DNA from: Misgurnus anguillicaudatus
Taxonomy: Eukaryota > Chordata > Actinopteri > Cypriniformes > Cobitidae
Assembly: GCF_027580225.2 (NCBI RefSeq)
Contig: NC_073353.2
Location: 35,756,001 to 35,820,000 of the forward strand
Direction: 5' to 3'
Length of the DNA: 64,000 bases
Below the pieces are notes generated by a model. The model was not told where the DNA came from and did not search any database. It was given only the letters and a program-made list of their open reading frames with translations. Numbering within the stretch: position 1 is the stretch's first letter; each line of letters begins with the position of its first letter. A program made the translations under genes and the position numbers. Of the stretch, positions 32,670 to 45,859 are shown one piece after another.

Positions 32670-34031
32670 TTTACGGCTGTATGATTGCTTTGTGTAAACC
32701 GACTAATATGTTTTAATAAATGCTCTCCCTCTGCATCAGCTCTCAATTTGTAAAAAAAATATACATACTGTACTGGTATAACAATGCTATTTATAATCAT
32801 AGCTCAAGACTTCCTTCTTTATTCAAGAAGACTAAGCTGCAAAATTATTTTGTTGCGTAACATACAGCAGACAGATGAATGCATTTAAACATGTAACCAC
32901 ATGACCACGCACATTAATGCTATTATGTTATTATGCATGCATTATAAACCAATGCATTTATTTTTTAATCAGACGTTATAATAGTAATTATTAATAGTAA
33001 TTTTAAGGGCCGGCCCGTCCAACAGCGATACAGGCACTACGACAACACGAAGGCCCATCAAGCATAAAAATAATATGTTATAAATACACAAACAGCAAAG
33101 GCGTGATCAGGAGGCAATACTGGTTGCATGCGCAGGGGCCTTTTTGATTAACATATGGGTCACAAAAATGGTAGGTGAAAAACCCCACAGCGATTTAATA
33201 AACTCTCCACAGAACAGTCGATAGTAAAATGACAACAAATACAAATCATCAGTATACATTAAGACAGAAAACATTACAAAATAGAAGAAGAGTCGGCTAA
33301 TTTGCATAATGTTAATGACGCGATTGCGCTTGCGGAGGTGTGTGTCAAATTGCGCATGCTTAGAAATGAAACGTTTAGGATTATGGGTAATGTAGTATTA
33401 GGGTGGTCCTTATTTTTCAACTTTTAAAAGTTCATGCTCATACCCCACCAATATTTTTTAATAAATAAATAAAAAATTTGCCATTTTTTCAATATTAATT
33501 AATATTTTGAGGTTGCTCAAGACCTTTAAAGTTTAACACATTTGCGTATTATGTGATACTTTGTGCTAGCTTGTATAATAAAGCAATAAACCCCAAGAAG
33601 CAGTGGGTTACCAGTGCATTTTATAACAGCTAAGGGGCGTTGTGCTCGCGGAGTGCCTAAAACCCCCTTAGCTGTTATAAAATGCACTGGTAACCCCACT
33701 GCTTTGAGGGGTTTATTGCGTTTATAAAACGGTTACTTCATATGCATAAAGTTAGCGGGATTTTATAAAATAAAACACAAATAAGTTGTAATTATATTAG
33801 TACAAATATTACTCTTCCGCCAAACAAAGTAGTTCCTCAGAATCAAGTGTGACTGAAACAGAGCGCAGTTCCCAACCAACAGAGACGCAGCAAAGGCGCA
33901 ATGAAAATATGATTTAAGACTGTGGTGTTTATTTTATAAGTCACCATTCATCTAATTTATACATTAACATTTATATTGTGCAACTGTTGTTGTGATGATC
34001 AAATATGGAAGCATGCTGAACTCTTTCCCCG
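32670..34031. repeat. Tandem duplication, unit 2 (1362 bp)
   Basis: It has the same start (TTTACGGCTGTATGATTGCT) and end (GCATGCTGAACTCTTTCCCC) as unit 1, with an additional segment at 32882-33377. At 33584-33717 a foldback core has arms of about 54 bp (AATAAACCCC...AGCTAAGGGG and its complement). Confidence 0.8.
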
Positions 34032-34039
34032 TCAGCGTT

Positions 34040-34440
34040 TTTTTTTAAGTTGCCACCCAGTTTTAGTTTAATGCCTTGCAGAAAAATTATCTTCTTTAAA
34101 TAAACATAAAATATCAAATGAAAGAACAGACCATCCGCTTTCAAACAAAAACAAAAAAAAAAAGTTTAATCCGACCTTCATTTGTTCTCTTATCACCTCT
34201 CAATTTTTTTAGCTAAAAGCGGAGATAATTCAATTTTGGTGAAGACCTTTTGTTAGAGATCAGATTCAGAGCCTGTGTTGAGTGAATGTGTCAGTGTTTA
34301 AATTGAGTAAGTGGATAATAGCGGACTTATGAACTTGAGTTATAAACTCCTCAGACAACGTTTTCTCTTTATCCACGAGATGACTCAACAATATTTATTG
34401 ACATTTATCTGGATATCGCCATTAATTGTGCAATTGTAGA
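34040..34440. repeat. Dispersed repeat, family C, copy 2
   Basis: It shares TTTTTTTTAAGTTGCCA, AATATCAAATGAAAGAACAG and CTTTCAAACAA with 10540-11190. It begins immediately after the tandem duplication. Confidence 0.55.
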
Positions 34441-35055
34441 CAAATTAAAAAAATATGATTAAATCAGTACGTAGCAACAGTGGCGCAGTGATACTTATGT
34501 AATGTGGTCTGAACCGTGAGGTTACCGGTGTATTTTATCACGACTTAGAACGCGTTTCAACCAATCAGAATGAAAAACCAGAACTGCCCGATTTATAATT
34601 GTTTAATAATATATACTTATGGCAGCAATGGATTTATTTGAACATGCTCCATGCAATTAAAAATCATGTTTTAGTTGTGATATGTCTTTCAAAGCAAGAA
34701 AGCTTCAATGTGAATGAAGCACAATAGACAATAGATGGGTTGCTCGCCGATGTCAGTAACTGCTTGCGCGCGCAACCAAGAGGCAGAAAGAAGAGACGTT
34801 CATTGTGTTGTAGGCTAGTAGCGGTGTCTGTAAGTCAAAATGCCAAGGAGTTGTTGCTTGGATAATAGTACCAACAGAGCCAGTGCTGGGTGCCTGATGT
34901 TAACATACCAGTAGATGCGATTATTACGTTACTAGCCTAACATTATAATTCATACATGTATCACAGTAACACTGCACAAATAAATACAGAAAAACAGATC
35001 CAACTAAAATCAAGTTTTACGCTTCAATAATTAAGGTTGTTGCAGTAGCGGACCT

Positions 35056-36228
35056 GGGGGCGTATTACAGAAACTTTCTATCTTAGGTCTTAACTTAAGA
35101 TATGATGTGTTAAAGGAACAGTATGTAGTATTGTGGCCAAAACTGGTATTGCAATCACAAAACTTGTGGCTAAAACTGGTACTGCAGTCACATAACTGGT
35201 GGCCAATACACAAAATGACAACATAAACATCAGTTGAGGGCTGCAACTCCACTTTTTAAATGACAATATCCTGGCCAGACCACTGTTGTCAGTGATATAA
35301 GTATTTGAAATGAAAATGATTTCTTAATGTCTAGTGACATATCAGGGCCATTTTATGATTAATTGATATACATTTCTTACATACTGTTCCTTTAAGTTAA
35401 GATTTTTCACAAATTCATATTACAGAAGCAAATCTTAAATTGATTTAGGATTCTCATCTTATCTCACCAAATCTTATCTCATCTCTAGTTAGGAAATCCC
35501 AAATCGCTTAATCATGTTTCCGCTATCAACTGTCATGTCTGTTACCAAACAACCAGCCATGCGTGAGCTGCTGCTACAGTAAACAAAAGAATTGTCCTTT
35601 TAATTTCAATGGGCCAGAAAAATACATTTTATTAAATTCATAGTAATCATAGTCTGTGTTTTGTGTATTAGTGTTTTAGCACATCATCTATCAGTTACCA
35701 TTAAATTTAAACATTTAGCAAATGTGACTTACAAAAATTAAAAAAATTATTCTTCCTAAGTGCTAGGATACTATTGTATATTTTAACATTTGATAAGAGA
35801 CATGACAAGAAATAGATGCTGAGTCAAGTGTGTACTGTATTCACTATAATCCCATCAAGTGTGTGAAGGTAAAAAACATTCAAAGAGTAATCCAAAAACA
35901 AACATTGATGTTTTTCATCCTCCACTTTGTGAAAAATGTAATTTCATTCTCCCGCAGCTCTATCATAATGTGATTGTTTCAGCTGGCTCTCATTAAAGTT
36001 TTAAGTTAGGACACCTGTGAGGTTACCCTAAAGTTTTTAGGATGTTTTGTCAAGTTTGGATGCTTCTGTAACACCACTTTCCTATCTGCAGTTAAGATAA
36101 GATAATGCATTTAGGAACATCATTCTGTAATAGCTTTTGTCTTAAACGAGGTCCTAACTGAAATGACCATGGTTACCAAACAGTTAAGATAAGATTTTAA
36201 AGTTAGGACTTTTCTGTAATACGCCCCC
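35056..36228. mobile_element. 1.2-kb element with GGGGGCGTATTACAGAAA ends
   Basis: The two ends are inverted copies of GGGGGCGTATTACAGAAA, and longer subterminal words such as TCTTATCTTAAC-like motifs recur. A TTAA MITE is nested at 35114-35391. No coding capacity is seen. Confidence 0.7.
35114..35391. mobile_element. TTAA-flanked MITE, 278 bp, nested
   Basis: The ends AGGAACAGTATGTAG and, in complement, AGGAACAGTATGTAA are inverted, with TTAA at 35110-35113 and 35392-35395. The termini resemble those of the 278-bp element at 17308. Confidence 0.75.
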
Positions 36229-36526
36229 CAATCGTGCTTTCTGCCTCCTGGATGAGGGCGCACCCTGTAATGTTTGTAAACATCTTTCAACAAAGATAAA
36301 ACCACACTTATTTTAGTGAGGTTGCGGTGGTAGGCTTAGGCCTATGTTCTGCTTTACATTGTTTAATGTGTATGCTAATTTTAAAACACAAGAAAAATGA
36401 CCATCACCCTTTATAAATTAATCCATATCAAAAAAAGACTATTATATGTCATTTACTATACTAAACTGTGGTAAAATTCTTAGATACAAAAAAAATTGCT
36501 ATAGTAAGGTTCAAAAACAGTATACA

Positions 36527-36990
36527 GCAGTGGCAGCTCCTGACTGCTCATCCGAGGGGCGCAAATTCAAAATATGTGTTCGAAGTGTTGTGTGTCGCTC
36601 GTGTTTTCAAAATATGTGTTTGTTGCGTCATGTGAACCATGTGCATTACCTGTTTTTTTTTTTTCAAAATAAGTACCTATACTACCTGCTGCACACGCGT
36701 CAAAACAGTTTATGATAAAAGAGACGCTCATGTTCACAAAATGCACGCAAGACACTCCCTTAACGGTAAACTCTGATTACGCATGAGATTATGCGAGTAT
36801 CTGGCAAACACGAGCGTCTCTTTTATCATAAACCCTTTGGACGCGTCTGCAGCAGGCACTTGTTTTGACGGGACACGTGATGCACATAGGTTCACTCGAC
36901 GCACCGAACCACACACATGATGGGGTACATACATGTCGTGACGAACTTCACATTGAGTGCCCTCGAAAAAAGAAGTCACCGGCCGCCACT
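36527..36990. mobile_element. hAT-type element with perfect 8-bp target duplication
   Basis: AGTATACA occurs at 36519-36526 and 36991-36998. The ends are GCAGTGGCAGCTCC and, in complement, AGTGGCGGCCGGTGAC. The centre holds inverted GAGACGCTC / GAGCGTCTC words. Frames across it are not genes. Confidence 0.8.
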
Positions 36991-37346
36991 AGTATACAGA
37001 ATACTATATCACCCTATAGTAGTTATTTTGTATTAAAGCTCATGTAATACACGCTGTTTCTGCATTTCTGATGTTAATCTGGAGTACCTATAGAGTAGTA
37101 TGACATCCTTTATATCTCTGAAGAGTCTTTAGTTTAATCAGATTTATAAATGAAAGATTAGCTTTACCGAATCTTTCCGATAACATAGGAAAAAATGAAG
37201 AAGGAGGAGTTACTTTCGCAGGAGGAGCGAGTACGAGTCATGCAACACTATACAACACTGTTTTAACTTATGATTCACTACATGTTTGTGTCATTTATAT
37301 AATATACACGCGACTATTTCCAACATAAGACAGAAGTCTTACTTAC

Positions 37347-37450
37347 CACGTGCAACTCGTCATGACCCGGTTGGGAAAATCCACTGAATCAAACACACAC
37401 GCAAATCACCGCTGCTACCCCGGATAATAAACTATATCCATTGTTTCCAT
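37347..37450 (-). promoter_or_regulatory. Candidate distal first exon (possibly itgb2)
   Basis: The minus strand reads GAGTTGCACGTG then GTAAGTAAG, a consensus-like donor, in a non-repetitive and less AT-rich stretch. No coding exon of a minus-strand gene lacking a 5' end is nearer than itgb2 at 29348, so this may be an alternative or the true first exon. The upper limit is arbitrary. Confidence 0.3.
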
Positions 37451-37723
37451 AAGGCTGGATGTCTTGGGCGGGGTTTTCCGGGGGACGTTTTCCGGTGGAA
37501 GCCCATATAAAGAAGTGATACCTATCGAAAACCCCTGAAACGTCAGTTAGAACTGTAATCGAAAAAAACTTGCCGAAACTTGTAGGAACCCTGGCGAAGT
37601 GCATTCGGCACAGAAATACTCTGTAACACGTCCAACTGCTGTTTTGACACTTTGCCTACGTTTAGCATGAGGAAACAACTCTATAACTGTGTTAATAAGT
37701 CAGAATGCTTGAAATACCATTAA

Positions 37724-37739
37724 CCCCCCCCCCCCCCCC
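37724..37739 (+). repeat. Poly-C tract
   Basis: A run of about 16 C follows ATTAA and precedes TTTAAAATCC. It is prone to length error in sequencing. Confidence 0.8.
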
Positions 37740-38760
37740 TTTAAAATCCATGATATTTGTATTGATGCATACAGTACTGTAGAAACAACATTGCTTTATA
37801 AGTTGCACATAATAAAAACTTCTACACTTAAATATATAAATTCTCATTTTTGTGTGTGTCACTTTCACTTGTCAAATTGCAGTGCTATGACCATTTTTAA
37901 ACCAGTGGGCCCCATTTTCATGGTCTCGCCTGGGGCCGTATAAACCCATTGGGCGGCCCTGGTAATTTAAAAAAATTATTAAAAATGTCATTTATGTACA
38001 CCCGCAACCGTTATATTTTCAGAGGTCCATCTGCAACTACAGTCAACACGCCTCAACAAATGACACAAACCAAGAACAAGTGGACCCATTAGCATAACAT
38101 AACATGTTCTTGCTTTTTAAAGACAACTGGATGGGGCGGCACAAAACAGTGCACAGGGGTCTCGAGATGTGTTTTTCACACTTGAACTATTTCTACTGTA
38201 ACTTCAAATACCATCCAAAAGCAAAAGCATCATGGTGAGAGACACAGATCAACAGTGAGAGATAACAAAGACAACATGTGGACTTTAGGGAAAAATATAT
38301 TTACAAAAAATATGATGACTGCTCGAGAAGAGATTGTTAATCAAAAGAAACAGGGCACAAATCATTCAATGATGGTTTAGGAACAAATGGCTATAAAAGA
38401 TCTTTAAGGTAGCTTAAAGCATGGACATAGAGATGGAGATGCATCAAAAATATGAAGAAAAAAACATAAGAATCAACTATGATTTCAGAGCAAAGCTCCA
38501 TATCTTTAAAAAGCCATATTTAAAAAGGAACACATAAGAGTGTCATGTTGTAAAAGTGTGTGTTGCTTGTTAAAAATATGATGTCTCAAATCAAGGTATA
38601 GTTCAGAAATGAAAGTTTAAGGCAGGATATGACATTACTGTGCCCAACAGAGACATGATAGTTGATTTGACATCAAAGTCATTTCTAAAGATAAATAAAA
38701 TCTTTCATTTATATAAAAGCACTGAATTTACTGGGTAATAGATTAAAGTTAAACTTACTG
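37740..38760. other. Intergenic, nothing recognised
   Basis: AT-rich DNA. A short GTGGGCCCC / GGGCGGCCC fragment near 37905-37965 looks like an old element end. No gene, RNA or complete transposon was identified. Confidence 0.4.
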
Positions 38761-40001
38761 TAAACAGGAAGCCGCGATCGATTTCACTTACGTAACTTAT
38801 TACGTATTTCGAGTGCAACGAAATATTGGGTTGGTGACCGTTTTCAATCCGAAGCCTGCAGCCTCCGAAGTCGCATACTGTATGCAGGCTGCATACGTCA
38901 TTAAGTCTGGCGATTTAAGCATTCGCAAATCATAAGCATATTACAACAATTTACGATTAACAAAGAATAAAAGTTAACTTTCTAATTGTTAATATTCTGA
39001 AATAAGACAGCCTGGATGACGTAAGAGGAGCCTGGAAATGCGACCTCCGGAGGCTCCAGCCTTCGGTTTGAGAAACGGCCATCATATGAGGAAAATACCG
39101 GGCGTGGCTTGCGTTTTCCACTGTGATTTGATTGGAATGGAACTTCCTCGCATCTAAGCTCCACCCTCATAGGATGCAAGCGAGGAAAGACGCGAGGACG
39201 ATGGAGACGAAGCATTAAAGGTGCGGTGAATCGGCTATTTTTATTGTTTTATACTGTTTTTTTTATTCAGTGCTTACTTTTAAAGGAGAAACAAAAGGCA
39301 TTTATAACTATGAGAATTACAAAACAAGACTAAGATTTACATACAAAGACATTACATTTACATTCATCTGTAGGCTACATATTAAGTAAAATAAATAAAT
39401 AATGAAATAAATAAAATGAAAAGAAAAAAATACATCAAAAATAAAACGCATATACGGGGATTTCACATTCCTAATTCAAAATCCTGTAGTAAGGTACATA
39501 AATATCTTGCTTTGGGACTTTTCATACTTTTTAAGGTATCCAAATAAATTCAAATTCCTCTTTAAACACTACAAAACGTAGTTTTACAAAATGTACATTT
39601 ATGAATGTAAAATTTAACCAACAACAACACATTTTTTACAACATATTATATATTTCGATTCTCAATTAAGTTTTATACTGTTGTGTGACATCTACTTATT
39701 ACGTTCACTTGTTTTTTACATTCAAAAACACCAGAAGCAATAAGTAATAGGCTATTTTGTAAATCATGTACAGACCCAGGATATCCCACAAAGTGCATGC
39801 TTTGTTAAAAATAAAGCTGCAGAATTGCAACAGCTGTGCTGAGATGGCAGTAAATATGTAATAGTTTGTTAGAAAAATACATTTGAATAAAGTTTTGTTT
39901 CATATGGTTTGGACTTCTATGTTTTCATTTATTGTGATAGTTTTATTCATTAATTTATTCATCTTTACTGTTAAGTAAATAAAATAAAATCATTTCATTA
40001 A

Positions 40002-40810
40002 AGGGATAGTTCGGCCAAAAACGATATTAAACCCATTATTTACTAACCCCCAAGCTGTCCAAGTTGCATATGTCCATCGTTTTTCAGACAAACACATTTT
40101 CGGATATTTTAGAAAATATTTTAGATCTTTCTGTTGATTAAATGTAATGTTACGGGGTCCAGCAATAGTCCACGACCTTCAAGTCCAAAAAAAGTGCGTC
40201 CATCCTTCACAAATTAAATCCAAACGGCTCCAGGATGATAAACAAAGGTCTTCTGAGGGTAATCCGTGCGGTGTTGTTGTAGAAATATCCATATTTAAAA
40301 TTGTATTAGCGTAATTAACTAGCTTCCGGTAGCGCCGCCATCTTAGACTCAGGAGAGAGTATTAGCGTAGTGTACGCACTTTTCTTAGTGACGTATGACA
40401 AATTCGGAGGGCGGGGGACAGAGCAGCAGCAGAGAAACCGCTGTATGCTGCGTAAGCGCTCATCCTGAATGCAGATGACTCTAAGATGGTGGCGCTGCCG
40501 GAGGGTGGTTAATTACGTTCATAACATTTTAAAAACAACACCGCGCGGATTGCCCTCGGAGGACCTTTGTTTGTCGTCCTGGAGCCGTTTGGATTTAATT
40601 TGTGAAGGATTGACGCACTTTTTTTGGATTTGAACGTCGTGGACTGTTGCTGGACCCCGTAGCATTGCATTTGATCGGCAGAAGGATCTAGAATATTTTC
40701 TAAAATATCCGAAAATGTGTTTGTCTGAAAAACGATGGACATATGCAACTTGGACAGCTTGGGGGTGAGTAAATAATGGATTTAATATCGTTTTTGGCAG
40801 AACTATCCCT
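40002..40810. mobile_element. Long-armed palindromic TTAA element (809 bp)
   Basis: TTAA lies at 39998-40001 and 40811-40814. The ends are AGGGATAGTT and AACTATCCCT. Arms of roughly 260 bp (about 40002-40260 and 40550-40810) are inverted copies with scattered mismatches, so the transcript would form a long hairpin. No transposase is present. Confidence 0.8.
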
Positions 40811-41094
40811 TTAATTCCTGCATTAATTATTGCTTGACTTTAAATGCATGCATTCACACCGCCTGCATTTGTCTAGTTTGTATTCAAGCATGTCATCTGA
40901 CAATACATATTAAATTACAGTTTAAATTACAACAATAATGACCAATACTTCCTTATATTACACATTTTCTTAGTGGACCAAAATGAGAAAAATAATATTG
41001 AAAAAAATAGTATTGTTCATTATTGTTGTGCATAACTTCTAACAATGTAATTCTGTGGTATAATATCTTAAAGATATCTTAATTTTAAACATTT

Positions 41095-41275
41095 TTTCCA
41101 TGTTTAAGTGTTATAATTGGGTCCCCAGTGCTTCTATCAACCCAGAAAATGTGAAAAAGATCAACCCAGTAACTTTTGGTAAACCATTCTCTGCAAGCAT
41201 GTGAAAAAAATAGTTTCCCCTGGTGATGTCAGAAGGGGATAATATGAGCGGTATTATCCCCTTCTGACATCCTAT
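41095..41275 (-). repeat. Truncated reverse copy of the 59564-59999 element
   Basis: The stretch from TGTTTAAGTGTTATAATTGG to CCCTTCTGACATC matches 59800-59970 in reverse complement, including CCCAGTGCTT and GATCAACCCAGTAACTT in appropriate orientation. The ends are missing. Confidence 0.6.
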
Positions 41276-42529
41276 CTACCTACCTATCTATAAGGTATTT
41301 TGAGCTAAAACTTCACGTATGTACTCTGTACAACAAACATTTATTTGACATCTTTAAAAAAGTCTTGTAAAATGTCTCATTTAAGTATTTTTCGAGTATA
41401 AAACCAATAGTCTTCTCCAAAGGCGAGATCTTCGAGCAGCTGCCCAACGTCTTCTTTGTCCAAACATTCCAATCATTGCAAACCGTACAAGTAGGGTTGT
41501 CAAGTAACTTATGCAATCAGGTGTTAGTGCACCTGTCCCTCGTACAAGCGTTTTTATGCCTGTTATTAGGCTTGTTCAAGTTAGCGGTGCTGCAAGAACC
41601 AACAGGGATGACATTAAAGTACCGTGAGAGCGATTCAAGAAATCATACAGAAAAGTCTTTTGCGGTACTGTGATGTCATCCACCTGTCGGTTCTTGCAGA
41701 GCCACATCCCTTGCGAAAATTGTTTATGGTTTAACTACAGTTAAAACCAAAAAACCATGGTTACCACAATACCAATATAATGTGCAATTTTTTACCCTAA
41801 ACAAAATAGGGTAAAGGTAAGTGTGGCGTGTACTTCACATGTTTTAATGCATTAAACACCAGTAGATTTCTTGGTCGACATATTAATTCATTATCAACTT
41901 AAAATGACAAATATAACATAGGGTAAGTGTGACGTGTGTGTTGACCTGACTACTACCTGGGTCTGGCTCCCAAGCATGACCACTTTTTTTAATGCACTAT
42001 ACATTAGAGGTTTTCATTTATCACCACACATCCAAACAAAACAGGGTAGGCCTGGCGTGCAAGCGGTGGCCTGGGGTGGGAACTGTCCTGTGGGGTCATG
42101 AGGGGCCCGGTGCCACATCTGTCCCCAATACCTCAATACACATGGGCTAGGTGTTTGTGACATATGTATGTACACAATGATGCTTTCCTGTTGTTACGGT
42201 ACAGCAATTCTCTGTCATCTCCCCCATCTTTCAACCCCCCTGTCTTTTCTCTCCCCCCTTTTTCCTTTCTTTTTCTTCTTTAATAACCCAATGAATTTAC
42301 CTAAATGTATCTATTGATTGGATTACCTACTGCTAAAAATGTATGCATTACATGGTATGTATGGGCAATGACTATATTTATTCTTTGTTTGTCTTATCTG
42401 TTTCTGTTTTGTTCTATCCATTGTTATTTACCACATGTAAATAGAGTCACTTTCTGTGTTTGCATTAAATAAATAAATATAATGTGCAATTTTACTGTAT
42501 TTGGGGGGTCTGAAACAATTTGCCTTACA

Positions 42530-43495
42530 CAGAGCAACACATCTCCTTTAAATAGAGTTGGTCAGGTTGTTGATTTTAGCCTGTGTAATGTTGGTCCACT
42601 CCTCTTCAATGGCTGTGTGAAGTTACTAGATGTTGGCAGGAACTGGAACATGCTTTGGTATACGCCCGGTATGTCCGGTGAGTCTGCTGGCCATTTAAGA
42701 ACTGGGATGTTTTCAGCTTCCAGGAATTGTGGACAGATGCTTGCAACATGGAGCTGTGCATTATCATGCTACAACATTGGGTGATGGTCGTGGATGAATT
42801 GCAGTGGGCCTCAGGATCTCTGTGCATTCAAAATGCCATCAATAAAATGCACCTGTGTTCGTTGTCCATAACATATGCATATGAAGAGGGCGACAAGCAT
42901 GCAGATATGCTTCCTGTTAAGCTTGACCATTTCTGACAGTTTGTGCAGAAATTCTTTGGTTATGCAAACCGATTGTTGCAGCAACTGTCCGGGTGGCTGG
43001 TCTCAGACGATCTTGGAGGTGAAGATGTGAGGATGCTGCATGTGGAGGTCCTGGGCTGGTGTGGTTACACATGGTCTGTGGTTACTGCCAAATTCTTTGA
43101 AACGCCTTTGGAGATGGCTTATGGTAGAGAAATGAACATTCAATTCACATGCAACATGCCAATATACTTGGTATAACCTCAAAACTTGCAACATCTGTGG
43201 CATTGTGCTGTGTGATAAACTGCATATTTTTGCGTGGCCTTTTATTGTGGCCAGCCTAAGGCACACCTGTGAAATAATAATCATGCTGTCTAATCAGCAT
43301 CTTTATATGCCAAACCTGTGAGGTGGATGGATTATCTCGAGCAAAGGAGAAGTGCTTACTAACACATATTTAGACAGCTTTGTGAACAATATTTAAGAGT
43401 AAAAGGCCTTTTGTGTACATAGAAAAAGTCTTAGATCTTTGAGTTCACCTCATGAAAAATGGGCACAAAAGTGTTGTGTTTATAATTTGGTTATA
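42530..43495 (-). pseudogene. Decayed Tc1/mariner-type transposon
   Basis: On the minus strand the C-terminal half of a DDE transposase can be read near 42650-42790: HDNAQLHVASICPQFLEAEN then IPVLKWPADSPD, the second catalytic aspartate block and the WPxxSPD motif. The N-terminal part near 43000-43290 has FSTISHLQRRF and RPCVTTPAQD, helix-turn-helix-like. Frameshifts and stops separate the pieces. Near 43400-43490 the sequence resembles a Tc1-family terminal region. It is inactive. Confidence 0.75.
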
Positions 43496-44384
43496 TTTTA
43501 CACGCTTCTGTTTTTCTTTATATCTCTACTTCCTTTTTAAATATGAATTGACTTAAATGCAATTTTTAACGCAAAGTTCCCATATGCAAATTTGGTGTTT
43601 AACATTTTTATCTAGAGACACGTGTATTTATGTGATATATTTGTATGCGGCAGTTATTATTTAACTTCAGGGGTACAGTGCACATGGATTACTTTTATGC
43701 TTCTGTAGTAAATATCACCATCTACTTTCATTGTTTAACAGCAGCTCGAACCTTCTTCTGGATATCATTTGTTGTTTTCCATGAAAGGAAAAAATTGAAG
43801 AAGTTTGGAAAACATGTGTAAATGTTCGTAAGTCTCTGAAAAAGGAAGTTAGAGCCACAGAAAGGGAAGTAGTCTTTTTTGTACTTTTCTAAATTTCTTT
43901 TAAAGACGGTTAAATGGCTATCGACACAATTACGAGACAAAATAATGCAGCATATTTTGTAGAATTAACTTTAAACAATTATTAAATAAAACAAAAAGAT
44001 TAAAAAAATCTGCTGTAAGTAAATAACACTCAATCTACATATTCTTTAAAAATGAAATACCAGACATTAAGTGTGTAATGTTTGTGTATTGTTATGTTAG
44101 CGTTGACCTGCCTGGGGGACAATGCATGAAAATTAGCCCTTGGCTAAATCCGGTACAATACAAAATCGAAATTATGTTAAAAATTGTGCATGGTCCCATT
44201 ATAAATAAATAAATTAAATTAAATAATTTCTGCACCACTGGTGCCAAGGGCGTCATGCACCCAATTTATTTAAGGGGGAACACAGTGTGCACAGCACATT
44301 ATGTGCACAGACATTAAAACAAATTCAAAATATGGATATATTGAAAGAAGCTACATTTGAAATACCATTTACACAGACTGTTTA

Positions 44385-45170
44385 AAGGAAAAGTTCACCA
44401 AATATGGAACCAAAGCGTTCATGAGCCCCATTTGCTTCTATAATAAAAGGAAAACGATACTATGGAAGTGCACTCTTATGCTACGTACACACCAAACGCG
44501 AGGCATTGCGATTAAAATTCGTATCATGCAAATTTTTGCTCGAGTTGAATATTTTTAACTTGGGCAAAAACACGTTTGAGGCGAATAACGCGCGTTTGAG
44601 GCGAATAGCGTGCGTTTGAGGCGAATAGCGCGTGTTTGAGGCGAATACCACGTGTTTCCGCGGCAAACGCTCCGCTCATATTGCGTCATTCGCATCGTCC
44701 CACGCGAGGACGTGCCTGATTGCGTCTTTGCATTGACTTTGTATGTAATCTACTCGCTCAAATCATTGAAATCGGTCTGGTGTGAACCCACTGATAGAAC
44801 GGATGTGTTAAAAACAACACATTAGTGTTCGTTTAGGGACAACACACTAAATGCGTTATCCCAGAATCCACACATATTTGTGTTATTATTGAAACAACAC
44901 GTTTTGTGTTACTTTAAACACAACTTGTTTTATTTTAACACAAAATCAACACAACATGACACATAATGTGTTAAAATAACACAATGTGTTAAAAGCATAA
45001 CAGAAAAAAATTGACACATCCTTTCTTAGAGTGCAATGGGGCTTGGTTACAAACATTCCTCGAAATATCTTCCTTCGTGTTCATCAAAACAAAGAAATTT
45101 ATACAGGTTTGTAATAAAATGACAAGTAATGATGACCTATTTTTCATTTTTGGGTGAACTATCCCTTTAA
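44385..45170. mobile_element. Composite repeat with GGATAGTTCACC-type ends
   Basis: The left end reads AAAGGAAAAGTTCACC and the right end GGGTGAACTATCCCTTTAA, an imperfect inverted pair. Inside are a 20-bp tandem array (44571-44650) and a TGTGTTAAAATAACACA-type patch (about 44811-44995). It is likely several elements nested. Confidence 0.5.
44571..44650 (+). repeat. Minisatellite: four 20-bp units
   Basis: Four in-register units start at 44571, 44591, 44611 and 44631, each close to CGCGTTTGAGGCGAATAGCG. Differences are one to four bases per unit. The CG dinucleotide density is far above the surrounding DNA. Confidence 0.85.
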
Positions 45171-45451
45171 AACGGCTTAATTGTGCCATTAGCGTACTTG
45201 CACATCAACTGTGTCATGTTATTAAATTTATTTAATTTTAAAAGCATAAAGTTTATAAATATTAAAAATGACAAAAACAAAGTTTAAGGCTGATTAAAAA
45301 ATCCATTGCCTGTGTAGTGTAGGATAATATCATAAAAATTCTAGACTTTTTAAGCACACATGCTAAACTGTTAGTTTTAAATGCTTACATCTTCTGTATG
45401 CGAATGTTGATTCATACCAAAATGCTTTTTTGTCACATGAAAACGTCTTGT

Positions 45452-45722
45452 GTTACGTATGTAACTGTTGTTCCCTGAGAAGGGAACGAGACGCTGCGTT
45501 TCCCTTGTCATACTTCCTGCGTCCCTGTAACGCCGTCTTTGGCAATATTTCAGATAGCGATATACTTCCTGGCTCCCGCGTCACCCTGTCTTTGTTGTAG
45601 GCCTCAACACTGGTTGAATTTGATATGCACATTCAGACGCACTTACCCCTGGAGGGGTCCCCAAAGTGTCACCACAGTGACGCAGCACGAGTTCTCTCAA
45701 AAGGGAACTGTAACAATGTATC
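45452..45722. mobile_element. MITE with GTTCCC..GGGAAC termini
   Basis: The left end has TAACTGTTGTTCCCTGAGAA then ACGAGACGCTGCGT. The right end carries GACGCAGCACGAG and AAGGGAACTGTAAC, an inverted match. There is no coding frame. Confidence 0.6.
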
Positions 45723-45859
45723 TTAAAAGGTAATACAATGTAACCTTGCTCTCACCTGAAATATATCCCCACATTTAGTCCTTGATTTTGAGGGTATTGG
45801 ACCTGGAAAGTCCTTGAAAGGTCCTTGGATTTGAAGTTAACTAAGGTGTGGGAACCCTG

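Noticed and set aside
42482..42784. Plus-strand 100-codon frame
   Set aside because: It is antisense to the decayed transposase with the HDNAQ and WPADSPD blocks.
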